From: Pontibacter diazotrophicus
GTDB taxonomy: Bacteria; Bacteroidota; Bacteroidia; Cytophagales; Hymenobacteraceae
Reading direction: 5' to 3'
Assembly (NCBI RefSeq): GCF_003367245.1
Contig: NZ_QRGR01000011.1
Span: 1 to 64,000, forward strand
DNA: 64,000 nucleotides
Shown: piece by piece, positions 33,773 through 42,385 of the stretch
Numbering within the stretch: the first letter of the stretch is position 1
Layout of the letters: every line of letters starts with the position of its first letter
Made by a program: the position numbers and the translations under genes
The notes under the pieces: model-generated
What the model saw: only the letters and a program-made list of their open reading frames with translations
The model's database searches: none
What the model was told of the DNA's origin: nothing

Positions 33773-35353
33773 TTAAGCAGTTACACCAAATTTATCCATC
33801 CCAATCAATGTAAGGCGGATGTTTCTGTATGCGGCGGTGTTCTTAAACTCTTCAATAATCTCCAGCACATCATCATCTATGTTCACAGAGCGTGTCGCGT
33901 CAATCACTACTTCCGAGTTTCTGGCCACGTGATCGAGCGTCAGCATCATGCTGGCTTTGTTCAGGAAAGTAACGTCCTGTGCAAGCACCAACTCCACTTT
34001 TTCCCCTTCGTGATGGCTCTCCTTATCAACGAAGAAAGGTGTTTTGTAATTATCGCGCAGAATAACAAACACAGATACAGCGCCACCAATTAATATACCA
34101 GTTATCAGGTCGGTGAACATCACGGCCAGCACCGTTACAAAAAATGGCACAAACTGCCTTTTACCCAGCCTGTACATGTTTCTGTAAAGGGTGACAGAGG
34201 TTAACCGATACCCCACCACAAACAGTACCGCTGACAAGGACGCTAACGGAATCATGTTCAGGATTCGGGGAATGGCCATCACGCAGATCAACATAATAGT
34301 ACCATGCGTGATGGTAGAAAGTGGTGTTCTACCTCCTGACGTAACGTTGGCAGAAGTACGCACAATAACAGCCGTAACAGGTAATCCACCTATGAAACCT
34401 GACACGATGTTACCAATTCCCTGTGCTTTCAGCTCACGGTTGGTGGAGGTTTTACGCTTGTATGGGTCCAGCTTATCGCCTGCCTCTGTGCTCAGCAAAG
34501 ACTCAAGGCTGGCGATGAAGGCAATACTAAGTGCTACGGTGTACAGCTCAACATTCGCGATTTGAGAAAAATCAGGAAACGTAAAGAAGGAAAAGAAATC
34601 AACGATGCCATCGGCTACCGGAAGCTGCACCAGGTGGTTTTCTGCCAGCGCCAGACCTGGAAAATAGGAGTTAAACAGCAGGTAAAGACCAATACTGACA
34701 AGTACCGCTACCAGCGCAGATGGCACAAATTTGAAAAAGGCATGCCGCTTCAGAGCAGGCTGGTCCCATATAAAAATAATAGCCAGGGAAACCAGCGTGA
34801 TGATGGTAGGCCCAAGACTGATATAATCCACAATGTTATTGATAACAGTAAAGATGCCGTTCACAAAGCCATCTTCCATACTTCCGAACAAGCCCTCTCC
34901 TCTATATCCAAAAGCGTGCGGAATCTGGTTGATAATCAGGATGAGTCCGATGGAAGCCAGAATTCCCTTGATCATGGAAGAAGGGAAAAAGTATGCAATG
35001 GTACCGGCACGGATATACCCCAGTATGATCTGAAATATTCCGGCAATAATGGTAGCACTCAGTACAATCTCAAATGAGCCTAAAGATTGTATTGCTGTGA
35101 ACACAATAAGCGCCACACTTGCTGCCGGCCCACTTACGTTAATCTTGGAACCACTGGCTAAGCCTACCACAATACCGCCTACTATACCAGCAATAATTCC
35201 TGAGAAAAGGGGAGCGCCAGAGGCCAGTGAGATACCAAGGCACAAAGGGAGCGCAATCAGAAATACTACTAAACCCGCAGGAATATCTGTCTTAACATGC
35301 GAGAACATCCCGCTTTTTACCTCTCCGGGCGAAGATGCATTATTTTGATCCAT
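33773..35353 (-). CDS. SulP-family inorganic anion transporter, intact copy
   Basis: Inner-membrane transporter of 526 residues. The first helices carry IPAGLVVFLIALPLCLG and SGPAASVALIVF. The SulP signature region GFIGGLPVTAVIVRTSANVTSGGRT is intact near 318-342. About 12-14 membrane segments are followed by a C-terminal STAS-like domain (about 440-526; VVIDATRSVNIDDDVLEIIEEF). SulP proteins carry sulfate, bicarbonate or other anions; the substrate is not readable. Upstream it has a 215-base leader with a mini-ORF and hairpins that is duplicated in front of the second SulP gene. Confidence 0.92.
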   Translation of the reverse strand: MDQNNASSPGEVKSGMFSHVKTDIPAGLVVFLIALPLCLGISLASGAPLFSGIIAGIVGGIVVGLASGSKINVSGPAASVALIVFTAIQSLGSFEIVLSATIIAGIFQIILGYIRAGTIAYFFPSSMIKGILASIGLILIINQIPHAFGYRGEGLFGSMEDGFVNGIFTVINNIVDYISLGPTIITLVSLAIIFIWDQPALKRHAFFKFVPSALVAVLVSIGLYLLFNSYFPGLALAENHLVQLPVADGIVDFFSFFTFPDFSQIANVELYTVALSIAFIASLESLLSTEAGDKLDPYKRKTSTNRELKAQGIGNIVSGFIGGLPVTAVIVRTSANVTSGGRTPLSTITHGTIMLICVMAIPRILNMIPLASLSAVLFVVGYRLTSVTLYRNMYRLGKRQFVPFFVTVLAVMFTDLITGILIGGAVSVFVILRDNYKTPFFVDKESHHEGEKVELVLAQDVTFLNKASMMLTLDHVARNSEVVIDATRSVNIDDDVLEIIEEFKNTAAYRNIRLTLIGMDKFGVTA

Positions 35354-35496
35354 AAAATGATTTTTAGTGTTTATTTGTAAATGATTGCTTATTGATTGTA
35401 TCGAGTGCTAATCTATATACTAGTCCTTCACCTCTTCCTTGACTTAGTTCTGAAGCATGGTGTATGCTCCGCCTGGTATAGGCGATAGGCATCAAA

Positions 35497-35624
35497 GATC
35501 AAGAAGATCAGAGAGGAAAAGGACAGCCTGAAGCAAGGAAATGCCAGCTGCCTGTATCAGACTAAATCAGTCTGGAGTATTACTTATATGTGGGGCTGTG
35601 ATAGTCATTGTGGCTGCAAAGATA
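35497..35624 (-). promoter_or_regulatory. Leader element of SulP gene 1 (promoter, mini-ORF, hairpins)
   Basis: Read on the minus strand: -7 box TATCTTTG (35617-35624), 8 bases, ATG of a 13-codon ORF (35608-35567), a hairpin CAGACT-GATTT-AGTCTG over its stop codon, a second stem AGGCAGC/GCTGTCC about 20 bases apart, and the block TGATCTTCTTGA (ending near 35499). The same order and much of the sequence recur at 42245-42385 in front of the other SulP gene. The second stem keeps pairing despite base changes (G-C here, A-T there). This looks like a cis-acting control element. Confidence 0.65.
35567..35608 (-). CDS. Putative 13-residue leader peptide of SulP gene 1
   Basis: ATG-started ORF encoding MTITAPHISNTPD, beginning only 8 bases after a -7 box, so its mRNA would be nearly leaderless. 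The mini-ORF before the second SulP gene encodes a peptide with the same end (SNTPD then TGA). The shared stop position lies inside a hairpin, which a translating ribosome would disrupt. Coding function is inferred from this conservation between the two copies. Confidence 0.5.
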   Translation of the reverse strand: MTITAPHISNTPD

Positions 35625-35820
35625 GAAATATTCTTTAAATGCGCATAACCAGCTCCGTTTTCATTTTAACATAACTGCTTCATCCTCTTAGAAACTAAAC
35701 ATCTCACTCCCTTTTTTCGAATACAAACAAGGAAGTCCTATAATGCCCAGCCCCCACTTTAAGAATTCATGAACATATCACTTTGAGAAGAGATATGCCC
35801 AATACATTTTGTTTTAGCAT
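35625..35820. other. Divergent intergenic region before the DUF2490 gene
   Basis: About 200 AT-rich bases between the SulP leader and the rightward DUF2490 gene. It should contain that gene's promoter. ATACATTTTG near 35800 is close to a -7 box but off by one base. No other structure seen. Confidence 0.35.
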
Positions 35821-36540
35821 ATGCGCCATTTTGCGGTTTTGATGTTGTTTCTGTTAAATACATTTTCCTTTAGTGTAAGTGCCCAGGCAGATAATGAGTA
35901 TCTTAAACTTTATTTGTTAAGATACTATAATGAGCTAAATGCTGGTGATGAATGGCTGCTAATGACGGAGTATGAAAACACCAGGTCCTTCTCGCCGGAC
36001 AGGCAACGAGAGATACTGGCCCGTACCACGCTGGCGCGTCCTGTGAGTAAAATGCTGAATATCGGCTTAGGAATTGGCTTTAATGGTGTGGTTGATACCG
36101 AAGCAGACATGTGGCAGCCAGAGTGGCGCTCACACCAGCAAGTAGTACTGGGACTGGAGCGAAACAGGTTTAATTTTGCACAACGTCTACGGGTTGAGCA
36201 GTTGTTTGGTCGGCCTGTTGAAAACGAGAAGCTGCAGCAAGGCTATTCTTTCACCCCCAGGACAAGATATTTCCTACAGGTGAGCTATGATCTGAGAAAG
36301 GAAAGTGGCCGGCGGGGCAATGTAGCTGCTCATCTCTGGAATGAGGTGTATGTGTATCCTTTTGGAGAAAACGTGTTCTTCACAGAAAATCAGCTCAATA
36401 CAGGAGTGCTCTACCAGCTATCAGACGCAATAAGTATCGTGCTATCCCACAGCTGGCTGATACTGCAAAATGAGCCTGCTGTCTTTCAGTATGGCAGTAT
36501 CTTCAGGCTTGTTATTAATCAGCATCTGGTCTTGGAATAA
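35821..36540 (+). CDS. DUF2490 domain-containing secreted/outer-membrane protein
   Basis: Protein of 239 residues with a signal peptide (about 1-21, ending SVSAQA). The body alternates polar and hydrophobic residues in strands typical of a small beta-barrel (for example RFNFAQRLRVEQLFG and RTRYFLQVSYDL), which matches DUF2490. Members are found in Bacteroidota and Proteobacteria and are predicted to be in the outer membrane; the function is unknown. It diverges from the intact SulP gene. Confidence 0.75.
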   Translation: MRHFAVLMLFLLNTFSFSVSAQADNEYLKLYLLRYYNELNAGDEWLLMTEYENTRSFSPDRQREILARTTLARPVSKMLNIGLGIGFNGVVDTEADMWQPEWRSHQQVVLGLERNRFNFAQRLRVEQLFGRPVENEKLQQGYSFTPRTRYFLQVSYDLRKESGRRGNVAAHLWNEVYVYPFGENVFFTENQLNTGVLYQLSDAISIVLSHSWLILQNEPAVFQYGSIFRLVINQHLVLE

Positions 36541-36839
36541 TGCTGTGCAAACGCATGTTTGCCACCATCGGCTACTTAGACGCAGGCAAGACAGTCCCTT
36601 CAAGTAAATTACTCCTGTTCGGAGTGCTATGAACACGAAGGGAGCCGTAAAAAATAACAAATAACAAAGGTCTCTATTTTCTGTTCCCTGGAAATAGAGA
36701 AGCAGCGTGGTAACGCTGTGGCCAGTGAACTGATAAGTACGAGCACTGGAGCTTGCCAATTTCAAAGGGCCGGCTTCTGCTATGCCTGAAAGCACGAAGT
36801 GCACGAAATATGCCTCATCCAAAACCTGATGAATGAATT
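36541..36839. other. Intergenic region, nothing recognised
   Basis: About 300 bases between the DUF2490 and methyltransferase genes. No hairpin with a T-run, promoter consensus or gene remnant was found. Confidence 0.35.
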
Positions 36840-37550
36840 ATGAATTGTCCGTTATGTAATGATACCTCCGGCTTCACGCGGATACAAGGGCCAGATACCC
36901 GCGTTTACCACCGCTGCGGGAGTTGCCTTCTCATATTTGCTGACGTGGCGCATCACCCGACCAGGGCACAGGAGGCGGAACATTACCAGAAGCACGAGAA
37001 CGGCATACAGCACAAAGGTTATGTGGATTTTCTTAATAAAGCCATTCAGCCGGCCCTTCCGTTTCTGAAGCCTGGCATGAGAGGCCTTGACTATGGCTGC
37101 GGCCCTGTTCCCACGCTTTCGCTGCTGCTGAAAGAGGCCGGTTATGAAGTAGATGACTATGATCCCTGTTTTTTCCCGGAACTTGAAGAGGTCAGAAAGT
37201 ATGACTTTATTTTCGCCACGGAATGCTTTGAGCATTTCTTTTTCCCGGCCAGGGATTTACAGCGCCTCAGCAACCTGTTGCAGAACAAAGGGTTGCTGAT
37301 TGTGATGACGGAGCGATGGAAAGAGGAAGAGGATTTTAAGCACTGGTACTATGCCAAAGATCCGACACATGTTGTCTTTTACCACAGCCGCACGTTTGAC
37401 AAAATATGCAGCAAATTCGGTTTTGAGCAGCGGTTTATGGACAGTAAAAGCGTCGTGATACTACAGCGCAAGTCTGATATCATGCTAAAGAAAGAAAAAA
37501 GAGCCCTAGAAGAAGCATTGTTTAACACAGCTAAGCATTCTGCGTTATAG
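36840..37550 (+). CDS. Class I SAM-dependent methyltransferase with N-terminal zinc ribbon
   Basis: Protein of 236 residues. Two CxxC pairs (C3/C6 and C26/C29) form an N-terminal zinc ribbon. The Rossmann methyltransferase domain follows, with motif I GLDYGCGPVP (82-91), an acidic motif (VDDYDPCF) and FATECFEHF as the post-I loop. This layout is shared by Methyltransf_23-type enzymes next to cell-surface or small-molecule pathways; the substrate is unknown. No operon partner is obvious: the next gene starts 73 bases later on the same strand. Confidence 0.8.
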   Translation: MNCPLCNDTSGFTRIQGPDTRVYHRCGSCLLIFADVAHHPTRAQEAEHYQKHENGIQHKGYVDFLNKAIQPALPFLKPGMRGLDYGCGPVPTLSLLLKEAGYEVDDYDPCFFPELEEVRKYDFIFATECFEHFFFPARDLQRLSNLLQNKGLLIVMTERWKEEEDFKHWYYAKDPTHVVFYHSRTFDKICSKFGFEQRFMDSKSVVILQRKSDIMLKKEKRALEEALFNTAKHSAL

Positions 37551-37623
37551 TAACAGCAAGTAAATCAGCTGTTTTTTTAGGTGCCTGCGTATAGCATCTT
37601 AAAAACCAAACATTATAAGCATC

Positions 37624-37815
37624 ATGGAAAAAGATAAAGAGAAGTACCTGAAAGCTTTAAAAGAAAACAAGGGAGAAATGGATGAAATAGCCTTAGGCGA
37701 GAAAATAGGCTTCAGCAAAGAACATACTGACAAGGTGATAGAGGCACTGCTGGCCGATGAGAAAATCGAATACCGTATGGCAGAAGGAGCCTGTAATTAC
37801 AAAATTAAAGAATAG
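37624..37815 (+). CDS. Small conserved protein, winged-helix-like
   Basis: Protein of 63 residues, highly charged. After KALKENKGEMDEIALGEK comes a helix-turn-helix-like stretch (IGFSKEHTDKVIEALLADEK) and a short wing-like end (IEYRMAEGACNYKI). I know similar small proteins in Bacteroidota but not their function; DNA binding is a guess from the fold pattern. It lies between the methyltransferase and the ADP-ribosylglycohydrolase on the same strand, with gaps of 73 and 64 bases. Confidence 0.65.
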   Translation: MEKDKEKYLKALKENKGEMDEIALGEKIGFSKEHTDKVIEALLADEKIEYRMAEGACNYKIKE

Positions 37816-37879
37816 AAAAAACCAGTAGCTTTCCCTGCAACAGGTGCACGCTTGAAGAAGCCATTCCCTCTAGATTTGA

Positions 37880-38653
37880 ATGTATATGATTGGAGCCATA
37901 GCAGGAGACATTATCGGCTCGGTGTATGAAGCTGACAACATTAAAAGCAAAGACTTCTTACTGTTTTCACCTGACGCTGTTTTTACAGATGACACGGTGC
38001 TGACGGTGGCCGTTGCAGATTGTGTCCTGAACAATAAAGCTTATGCCGGCACTTTGCAGGAGTATGGCAGAAAGTACCCGAATGCAGGGTACGGCGGTAC
38101 CTTTATCTCTTGGATCTTTCGCCCCGACCCGCAGCCCTACAACAGTTGGGGCAACGGCTCGGCCATGCGGGTGAGTCCGATTGGCTTTGCCTATAACAGC
38201 CTGGACGAAGTACTGGCGCAGGCAAAGCGCAGTGCAGAAGTAACGCACAACCACCCCGAAGGTATAAAAGGGGCACAGGCAACGGCATCCGCTATCTTTC
38301 TGGCCAGAGAAGGCAACAGCAAACAGGAAATTAAAACCTACCTCTCCCGCACCTTCGGCTATGACCTTGATCGGAAACTGGACGAGATAAGGCCCATGTA
38401 TACCTTTGACGTGAGTTGCCAGGGCTCTGTGCCGGAGGCCATCATTTCTTTCCTGGAGAGCACAGACTATGAGGATGCTATTAGAAATGCCGTCTCGCTT
38501 GGCGGCGACAGCGATACTATTGCCTGCATTGCAGGAGGCATTGCGCAGGCTTTTTATCAATCTGTTCCGGACAGTATTGTTGCTGAGGCGAAGGCGCGTT
38601 TGGATGCAGACCTGCTGAGGGTGGTGGAACAGTTTGAGAGAAAGTATCGCTAG
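37880..38653 (+). CDS. ADP-ribosylglycohydrolase family protein
   Basis: Protein of 257 residues of the DraG/ARH fold, which removes ADP-ribose from proteins or related compounds using two Mg ions. Metal motifs are FTDDTVLT (35-42) and GGDSDTIACIAGG (208-220), plus the early GDIIGSVYE. The second half also has VTHNHPEGIKGAQA (121-134), typical of the family. The ATG at 37880 gives MYMIGAIAGD; starting at the next Met changes only two residues. No ADP-ribosyltransferase is seen nearby, so the target is unknown. Confidence 0.9.
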   Translation: MYMIGAIAGDIIGSVYEADNIKSKDFLLFSPDAVFTDDTVLTVAVADCVLNNKAYAGTLQEYGRKYPNAGYGGTFISWIFRPDPQPYNSWGNGSAMRVSPIGFAYNSLDEVLAQAKRSAEVTHNHPEGIKGAQATASAIFLAREGNSKQEIKTYLSRTFGYDLDRKLDEIRPMYTFDVSCQGSVPEAIISFLESTDYEDAIRNAVSLGGDSDTIACIAGGIAQAFYQSVPDSIVAEAKARLDADLLRVVEQFERKYR

Positions 38654-38893
38654 GTCCAGGGGCTCAAACGCTGTACTGTTTTTCCTGCGTTCTGTTAAGC
38701 AGAACGAAACAAAGTCATTCCGGCTGCAGGATTGCTCCGAAGTATTTTACAATTTATGATTTTATTTTTGGCGCTGCGTTCTCAGCGCCAGTAGCGCCCC
38801 ACTTTCTGGCGGGGCTTAGAATACCTGCTGATGAAGCCCCGGAGAGACAATACTCTGGTAAGTCTGAATCAGCTTTCAAGATTAAATTTTAGC

Positions 38894-40105
38894 ATGCGAA
38901 CCTATTACCTATTCCTTAAAGAAAACGCAGGCCCGGTATTTTTTGGCTGGCTTCTCACTTTTTTCTCAAGCTTCGGGCAGACGTTCTTTATCTCACTGTT
39001 TGTCCCGTTTATCCTGGACCAGTTTCACTTTTCAAAGTCGGTATTTGGCGGGTACTATGCTGTTGCCACCATTATTGCCTCCTTTTTCCTGTTACAGTTC
39101 GGCCACCGGGTAGATAGCCGCCCCCTCCGGCCCCTCACTATACAGACGATATTGTTGTTGCTCGCCTCTTCCATTATGCTGGGCCTGGCCATACACCCGG
39201 CGATGGTATTCATCGCACTGGTTGGCCTGCGGTTGGGCGGGCAGGGGTTTATGAGCCACATCAGCCTGAGTGTGATGTCCCGCTATTTTTCTGCTGACCG
39301 CGGAAAGGCACTGAGTATCTCTGCAATGGGCTATCCTGCAGCAGAAATGGTATTTCCGCTTGTTGCTGGCCTGCTCCTCTCCTACTGGAACTGGCATGTG
39401 GCCCTGATAATCACGGCCTCTTTCCTGCTTCTTATTTTCATCCCCATTCGGAAGCTTAACCTGGAGGCCCTGGATGTGCATGAGGAAAAGGAGGAGGTAT
39501 CCGGCAAGGCAAAATGGGCCTACTTTAAGCAGCTTGTAACTGAAAAGCCATTCTGGGTACTGATTCCGCCGGTATTCGCCTATAGTTTTGTAGTAACAGG
39601 AATATTCTTTTTCCAGTATGTGCTGGCCAATGAAAAAGGTTGGCCCCTGGAGTGGTATGCGATGTGCTTCTCGGGCTATGCTGTTGTGCGCCTCCTGTTC
39701 CTGCTATACGGGGGTATATTAACAGATAAACTCTCTGCCAGTAAACTCTTCCCTTATTACCTGATGCCCTTCGTGCTCGGGCTGCTTGCCCTCGCCATTA
39801 TCCCGGGTAAAATAGCGGCTTTGGTCTTCCTGCTATTTACTGGTGTATCAGCCGGCACGAGCAGCATCGTCACCTCGGCGGTGATAGCCGAGCTTTATGG
39901 TACCGATCGCGTGGGGCAGGTACGAAGCCTGTTCTCTATGATCATGGTTCTCAGCACGGCTCTGGCCCCGGTGGTAATTGGTTTCCTGCTTGATCAGGGC
40001 ACCACTGTCAGCCAGATTGGCTTTGGTTGTGCGGCAGCGCTGGGGTTGGTAACAATCAACAGCTTCCGAATCAGGCTGCTTAAGAGGCAACAGGTCCCGG
40101 TTTAG
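38894..40105 (+). CDS. MFS transporter (monocarboxylate/OFA-like)
   Basis: Major facilitator permease of 403 residues from the ATG at 38894 (MRTYYLFLKENAGP). The upstream in-frame start at 38831 adds 21 polar residues not typical of the family. About 12 TM helices occur in two halves, split by a charged loop (EALDVHEEKEEVSGKAK). The first half has FFGWLLTFFSSFGQT and FLLQFGHRVDSRPLRP, with a weak MFS A motif. GGILTDKLSASK repeats the D-K-x-S motif in the second half. Substrate unknown; OFA-like similarity is an impression only. Confidence 0.8.
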   Translation: MRTYYLFLKENAGPVFFGWLLTFFSSFGQTFFISLFVPFILDQFHFSKSVFGGYYAVATIIASFFLLQFGHRVDSRPLRPLTIQTILLLLASSIMLGLAIHPAMVFIALVGLRLGGQGFMSHISLSVMSRYFSADRGKALSISAMGYPAAEMVFPLVAGLLLSYWNWHVALIITASFLLLIFIPIRKLNLEALDVHEEKEEVSGKAKWAYFKQLVTEKPFWVLIPPVFAYSFVVTGIFFFQYVLANEKGWPLEWYAMCFSGYAVVRLLFLLYGGILTDKLSASKLFPYYLMPFVLGLLALAIIPGKIAALVFLLFTGVSAGTSSIVTSAVIAELYGTDRVGQVRSLFSMIMVLSTALAPVVIGFLLDQGTTVSQIGFGCAAALGLVTINSFRIRLLKRQQVPV

Positions 40106-40174
40106 GTAATAAACAGCTTTTAGCAGGCAGAAAGCCGGAGGTAACCTAAACAGAGGGGAATAGGTTTTACTAAC

Positions 40175-40395
40175 ATGGAGAAACAGCAAACACCAGCAGG
40201 CAAAATGAAAATAGCCGCCGTGGGCGACATTCACGTGCATGCGCATGACCAAGGTAAATGGACAGACTTCTTTAGCACGCGCACATCGACACACTGGAGG
40301 GAGAAACTTCTACGGGCGTGAAAGTATATAATGTTTCCAAGCCCGTACTACAGCACGCCGGCTATGAGACGCCTTTTTTCCTGCTGGAAGTATAG
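40175..40395 (+). pseudogene. Internally deleted metallophosphoesterase remnant
   Basis: The first 36 codons read MEKQQTPAGKMKIAAVGDIH then VHAHDQGKWTDFFST, a normal start of a metallophosphoesterase with metal motif GDIH. After about 40281 the true reading continues only in another frame as HIDTLEGETSTGVKVYNVS and ends GYETPFFLLEV with TAG at 40393-40395, a plausible C-terminus for the same family. The whole middle, with the other metal motifs, is missing and the junction is out of frame, so the gene is dead. Confidence 0.7.
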
Positions 40396-40441
40396 CCACT
40401 GCACAGTTTACAACTGAAAAAGTAAAGAATAGACCTAAAAA

Positions 40442-40468
40442 CAAAAAGGAGGCATAACCTCCTTTTTG
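40442..40468. terminator. Intrinsic terminator after the split SulP gene
   Basis: Perfect 11-bp stem (CAAAAAGGAGG with CCTCCTTTTTG) and a 5-base loop, 41 bases past the stop codon of the leftward SulP C-terminal reading frame. Symmetric A/T runs allow action on both strands. Confidence 0.85.
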
Positions 40469-40508
40469 CAAATGATATGCTGATAGTGAATCAAGCAAAG
40501 CTCATCGT

Positions 40509-41609
40509 TTAATATTTGTCCGTAGCTCTTGCAAAAGTAGGCTCCAGTATGCTAACCTCGATAACGGAGTCTGCTTTGATGAGTTTGCGCTGGCTACTGT
40601 CACTCAGGTTTCTTAAGTGCAGCTTCTTACCCTGCTTGTGGTAGCGCTCCGTCAGCACGTTCACCGCCTCTATGGCCGACATGTCAGCTATTCTGCTTTC
40701 CTTGAAATCGATGATAACCTCCTCCGGGTCGTTGAGCACGTCAAATTTCTCTTCAAAAGCTGTTACAGAACCGAAGAACAGCGGCCCGAATAACTCATAG
40801 TGCTTCACGCCATGCTCATCCACGTACTTTCTTGCCCTGATGCGTCTGGCGCTTTCCCAGGCAAACACCAAAGCGGAGAGCACTACACCTATCAGCACGG
40901 CCAGGGCAAGGTTGTGCAGCAGCACTGTTACGGCTGCCACCAATATACCAATCAGCACATCGGTGGTAGGCATTTTCCCAATCATCTTAAAGCTCACCCA
41001 CTCAAAGGTACCTACCGCCACCATAATCATCAGGCCTGCTAAGGCCGCCATAGGAATCCTTTCAATCAAGGGGCCGGCGAACATGATAAAAATCAACAGC
41101 GTGACCGCAGCTACGATACCTGCCAGCCTGGCCCTGGCACCAGATGATACGTTAATAAGGCTTTGCCCCAACATCGCACACCCGCCCATTCCAAAGAACA
41201 GACCGCTTAGGATATTGCCACCACCCTGCGCTAAGCACTCCCTGTTACCGTTTCCGCGGGTTTCTGTGATCTGGTCAACCAGGTTCAGCGTCAGCAGGCT
41301 TTCAATCAAACCTACCCCCGCCATAATAGCGGCATAAGGAAAGATGATGTTCAGCGTCTCCAGGGTAAATGGAACGGCTGGAATATGAAAAGGAGGAAAG
41401 CCACCACTAATAGAGGCTATATCCCCTACCGTTTTGGTGTCGATGTTAAAGCCGACCACAATGGCGAATACAACAAGAATTGCCACCAGCGACGAAGGCA
41501 CTGCTTTGGTAAGCCGGGGCAGGAGCACCATAATAGCAATGGTCAGCCCCACCAGCCCAAGCAGGATATACAATGGTGTGCCTGTCACCCATGCCGGCTC
41601 TCCATTCAC
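40509..41609 (-). pseudogene. SulP transporter copy 2, C-terminal part (frameshifted gene)
   Basis: Reading frame of 366 residues opening with a GTG, which continues the protein begun at 42043-41606 in the frame one base back. It carries the middle and late membrane segments, the SulP block FFGMGGCAMLGQSLINVSSGARAR cut here to its core GGCAMLGQS, and a C-terminal STAS domain (about 280-345; EEVIIDFKESRIADMSAIEAV). With the N-terminal part it makes a full-length SulP of the sulfate/bicarbonate type. The two halves overlap as GTGA (41609-41606), so coupled translation is conceivable, but one missing base in AGGAC is the simpler explanation. Confidence 0.8.
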
Positions 41610-42043
41610 ATAGTCCTGAACAGGTCAAGCTGAGACATGAAGATGATAATGGCCAGGCCGTTCACAAAGCCAAACATCACCGGGTGCGGCACCAGGCGGA
41701 TCAGCTTCCCTAGTTTCAGCAAACCAACAATAACCTGTATAATACCAGCCAGGATAACGGTGGCAAACACATACTCAATCCCGTGGGTTTGTGCCAGCGC
41801 CACAATCACAACGGCAATGGCTCCAGTGGCTCCGGAGATCATCCCAGGCCTTCCGCCAAATAAGGCGGTCACCAGGCCCAATACAAAGGCGGCATAGAGG
41901 CCTACCAAAGGGGGCAAACCGGCAATCAGGGAGAAAGCCACTGCTTCGGGTATGAGTGCCAGTGCAACGGTTAAACCAGCTAAGATTTCGATTTTGTATT
42001 CAACCGTCGGACTGAAGCTGAAAATTTTCAGATGTTGTTTCAT
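41606..42043 (-). pseudogene. SulP transporter copy 2, N-terminal part (frameshifted gene)
   Basis: Frame of 145 residues from the ATG at 42043 ([10 protein letters not shown]), preferred over an upstream start at 42088 that adds 15 residues. It contains the first SulP helices ([21 protein letters not shown], with the core [10 protein letters not shown], and [15 protein letters not shown]) and breaks off at SQLDLFRTM with TGA. Reading [11 protein letters not shown] by a one-base change at about 41617 joins it to the C-terminal part. A shared leader element lies 200-340 bases upstream, so the gene was once regulated like the intact SulP. Confidence 0.8.
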
Positions 42044-42244
42044 GATTTTGAGAAGAGATAAAAACTGATTTTTTTGGAGGCATAGCACATGTGAAAAACA
42101 CCTGTGTAATGCTCTGCTTGATAAGAGATTTAAGAGAGAACCACTAAGTTCTCTGCTGTTTCGCTACATCATTTTTGGCAGCGAACGGAATAGGTAATAA
42201 GGGGATAATATTATGCGGCCTGGAAAAGGCAGCACAAATCTGAG

Positions 42245-42385
42245 TTCAAGAAGATCAGATAGAGGGAAGCAGCCTATGGCGTGGGATTGCCTGCTGCTTG
42301 TACCAGGCTAAATCAGTCTGGCGTATTGCTTGTATGTATAACTGCTGTTGTCATTACTGCTGTTGTCATTACTGCTGCAAAGGTA
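42245..42385 (-). promoter_or_regulatory. Leader element of SulP gene 2 (promoter, mini-ORF, hairpins)
   Basis: Minus strand order: TTG (42407-42409) and TACCTTTG (42378-42385, 21 bases apart), 8 bases, mini-ORF ATG at 42369, hairpin CCAGACT-GATTT-AGCCTGG over its stop, stem AAGCAGC/GCTGCTT, then TGATCTTCTTGA (near 42246-42257). It parallels the element at 35497-35624. Conservation in front of two distant SulP genes, one of them broken, is the best evidence that it is functional. Confidence 0.65.
42313..42369 (-). CDS. Putative 18-residue leader peptide of SulP gene 2
   Basis: ATG-started ORF encoding MTTAVMTTAVIHTSNTPD, ending in TGA at the same place relative to the hairpin as the first leader. 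The 15-base unit ATGACAACAGCAGTA is tandemly duplicated, so the ancestral peptide would be MTTAVIHTSNTPD, 13 residues like the first (MTITAPHISNTPD). The shared SNTPD end suggests translation matters. Confidence 0.5.
   Translation of the reverse strand: MTTAVMTTAVIHTSNTPD

Noticed and set aside
35497..35570. Plus-strand reading of the SulP leader as a SAM-type riboswitch
   Set aside because: The AAGATCAGAGAGG stretch faintly recalls a SAM-I core, but the conserved pairing and GAAACC block are missing and the element is oriented toward the SulP gene on the other strand.
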